Assembly: GCA_012837395.1 (NCBI GenBank)
Contig: DURF01000005.1
Location: 1 to 5,774, forward strand
Length of the DNA stretch: 5,774 nucleotides
From: Acholeplasma sp.
Lineage (GTDB): Bacteria; Bacillota_I; Bacilli_A; Acholeplasmatales; Acholeplasmataceae
Reading direction: 5' to 3'
Numbering within the stretch: position 1 is the first letter of the stretch; each line of letters opens with the position of its first letter. The translations under genes and the position numbers were made by a program. Below are positions 5,757 through 5,774 of this stretch, in pieces. Under the pieces are notes generated by a model. That model had not been told where the DNA came from. It made no database searches and saw only the letters and a list, made by a program, of their open reading frames with translations.

Positions 5757-5774
5757 ATATGAATAATAAAACGA

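Noticed and set aside
5759..5774. ATG at 5759 that could begin a next gene 2 nt after nfo
   Set aside because: Only five codons are visible before the window ends, and no ribosome binding site is seen upstream, in contrast to the other genes here. It cannot be supported from this window.
1..5774. Mycoplasma-type code (TGA = Trp)
   Set aside because: The Trp codons seen are all TGG and no gene contains an internal TGA, whereas AT-rich code-4 genomes use TGA heavily for Trp. The single TGA is at the natural end of dinB.

Overview
The window is very A+T-rich, and its genes are short, tightly packed and almost all on the + strand. The proteins are Lys/Asn/Ile-rich, and most ribosome binding sites are good AGGAG-type sites. 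This points to a low-GC Bacillota or Mollicutes-like genome. The genetic code appears to be the standard bacterial one. The Trp codons I could find (one in the DEAD-box gene, one in nfo, two in the small minus-strand gene) are all TGG. TGA occurs only as the stop of dinB. This argues against Mycoplasma/Spiroplasma (code 4) and fits an Acholeplasma-like or related deep-branching, reduced low-GC lineage. That placement is inference, and I cannot name a species.

Left block (1-2276): the 3' part of xseA (exonuclease VII large subunit, cut by the window edge), complete xseB (small subunit) and recN (SMC-like repair ATPase). Gaps are 6 and 3 nt, so this is almost certainly one operon. It ends at a strong hairpin (2256-2276) that is also well placed to stop transcription arriving from the right.

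Middle (2277-2515): a 54-residue gene on the minus strand encodes a small protein with a basic N-terminus and one transmembrane helix. It converges on recN and shares its terminator. It diverges from dinB across a 68-bp AT-rich spacer that holds a 30-bp imperfect palindrome.

Right block (2516-5756): dinB (DNA polymerase IV), a CshB-type DEAD-box RNA helicase, and nfo (endonuclease IV). dinB and the helicase are separated by 30 nt and lie in the same reading frame, divided only by the dinB TGA. The helicase and nfo overlap by 17 nt. The cshB-nfo pairing matches the order in Bacillus subtilis.

Functionally this is mainly a DNA repair neighbourhood: ssDNA degradation (Exo VII), double-strand break repair (RecN), translesion synthesis (Pol IV) and abasic-site incision (Nfo), plus an RNA helicase and an unassigned small membrane protein. 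I see no mobile element, CRISPR array, tRNA or rRNA. I found no convincing evidence of a wholly new system. The least explained items are the small membrane protein, the palindromic divergent spacer and the in-frame dinB/helicase junction.
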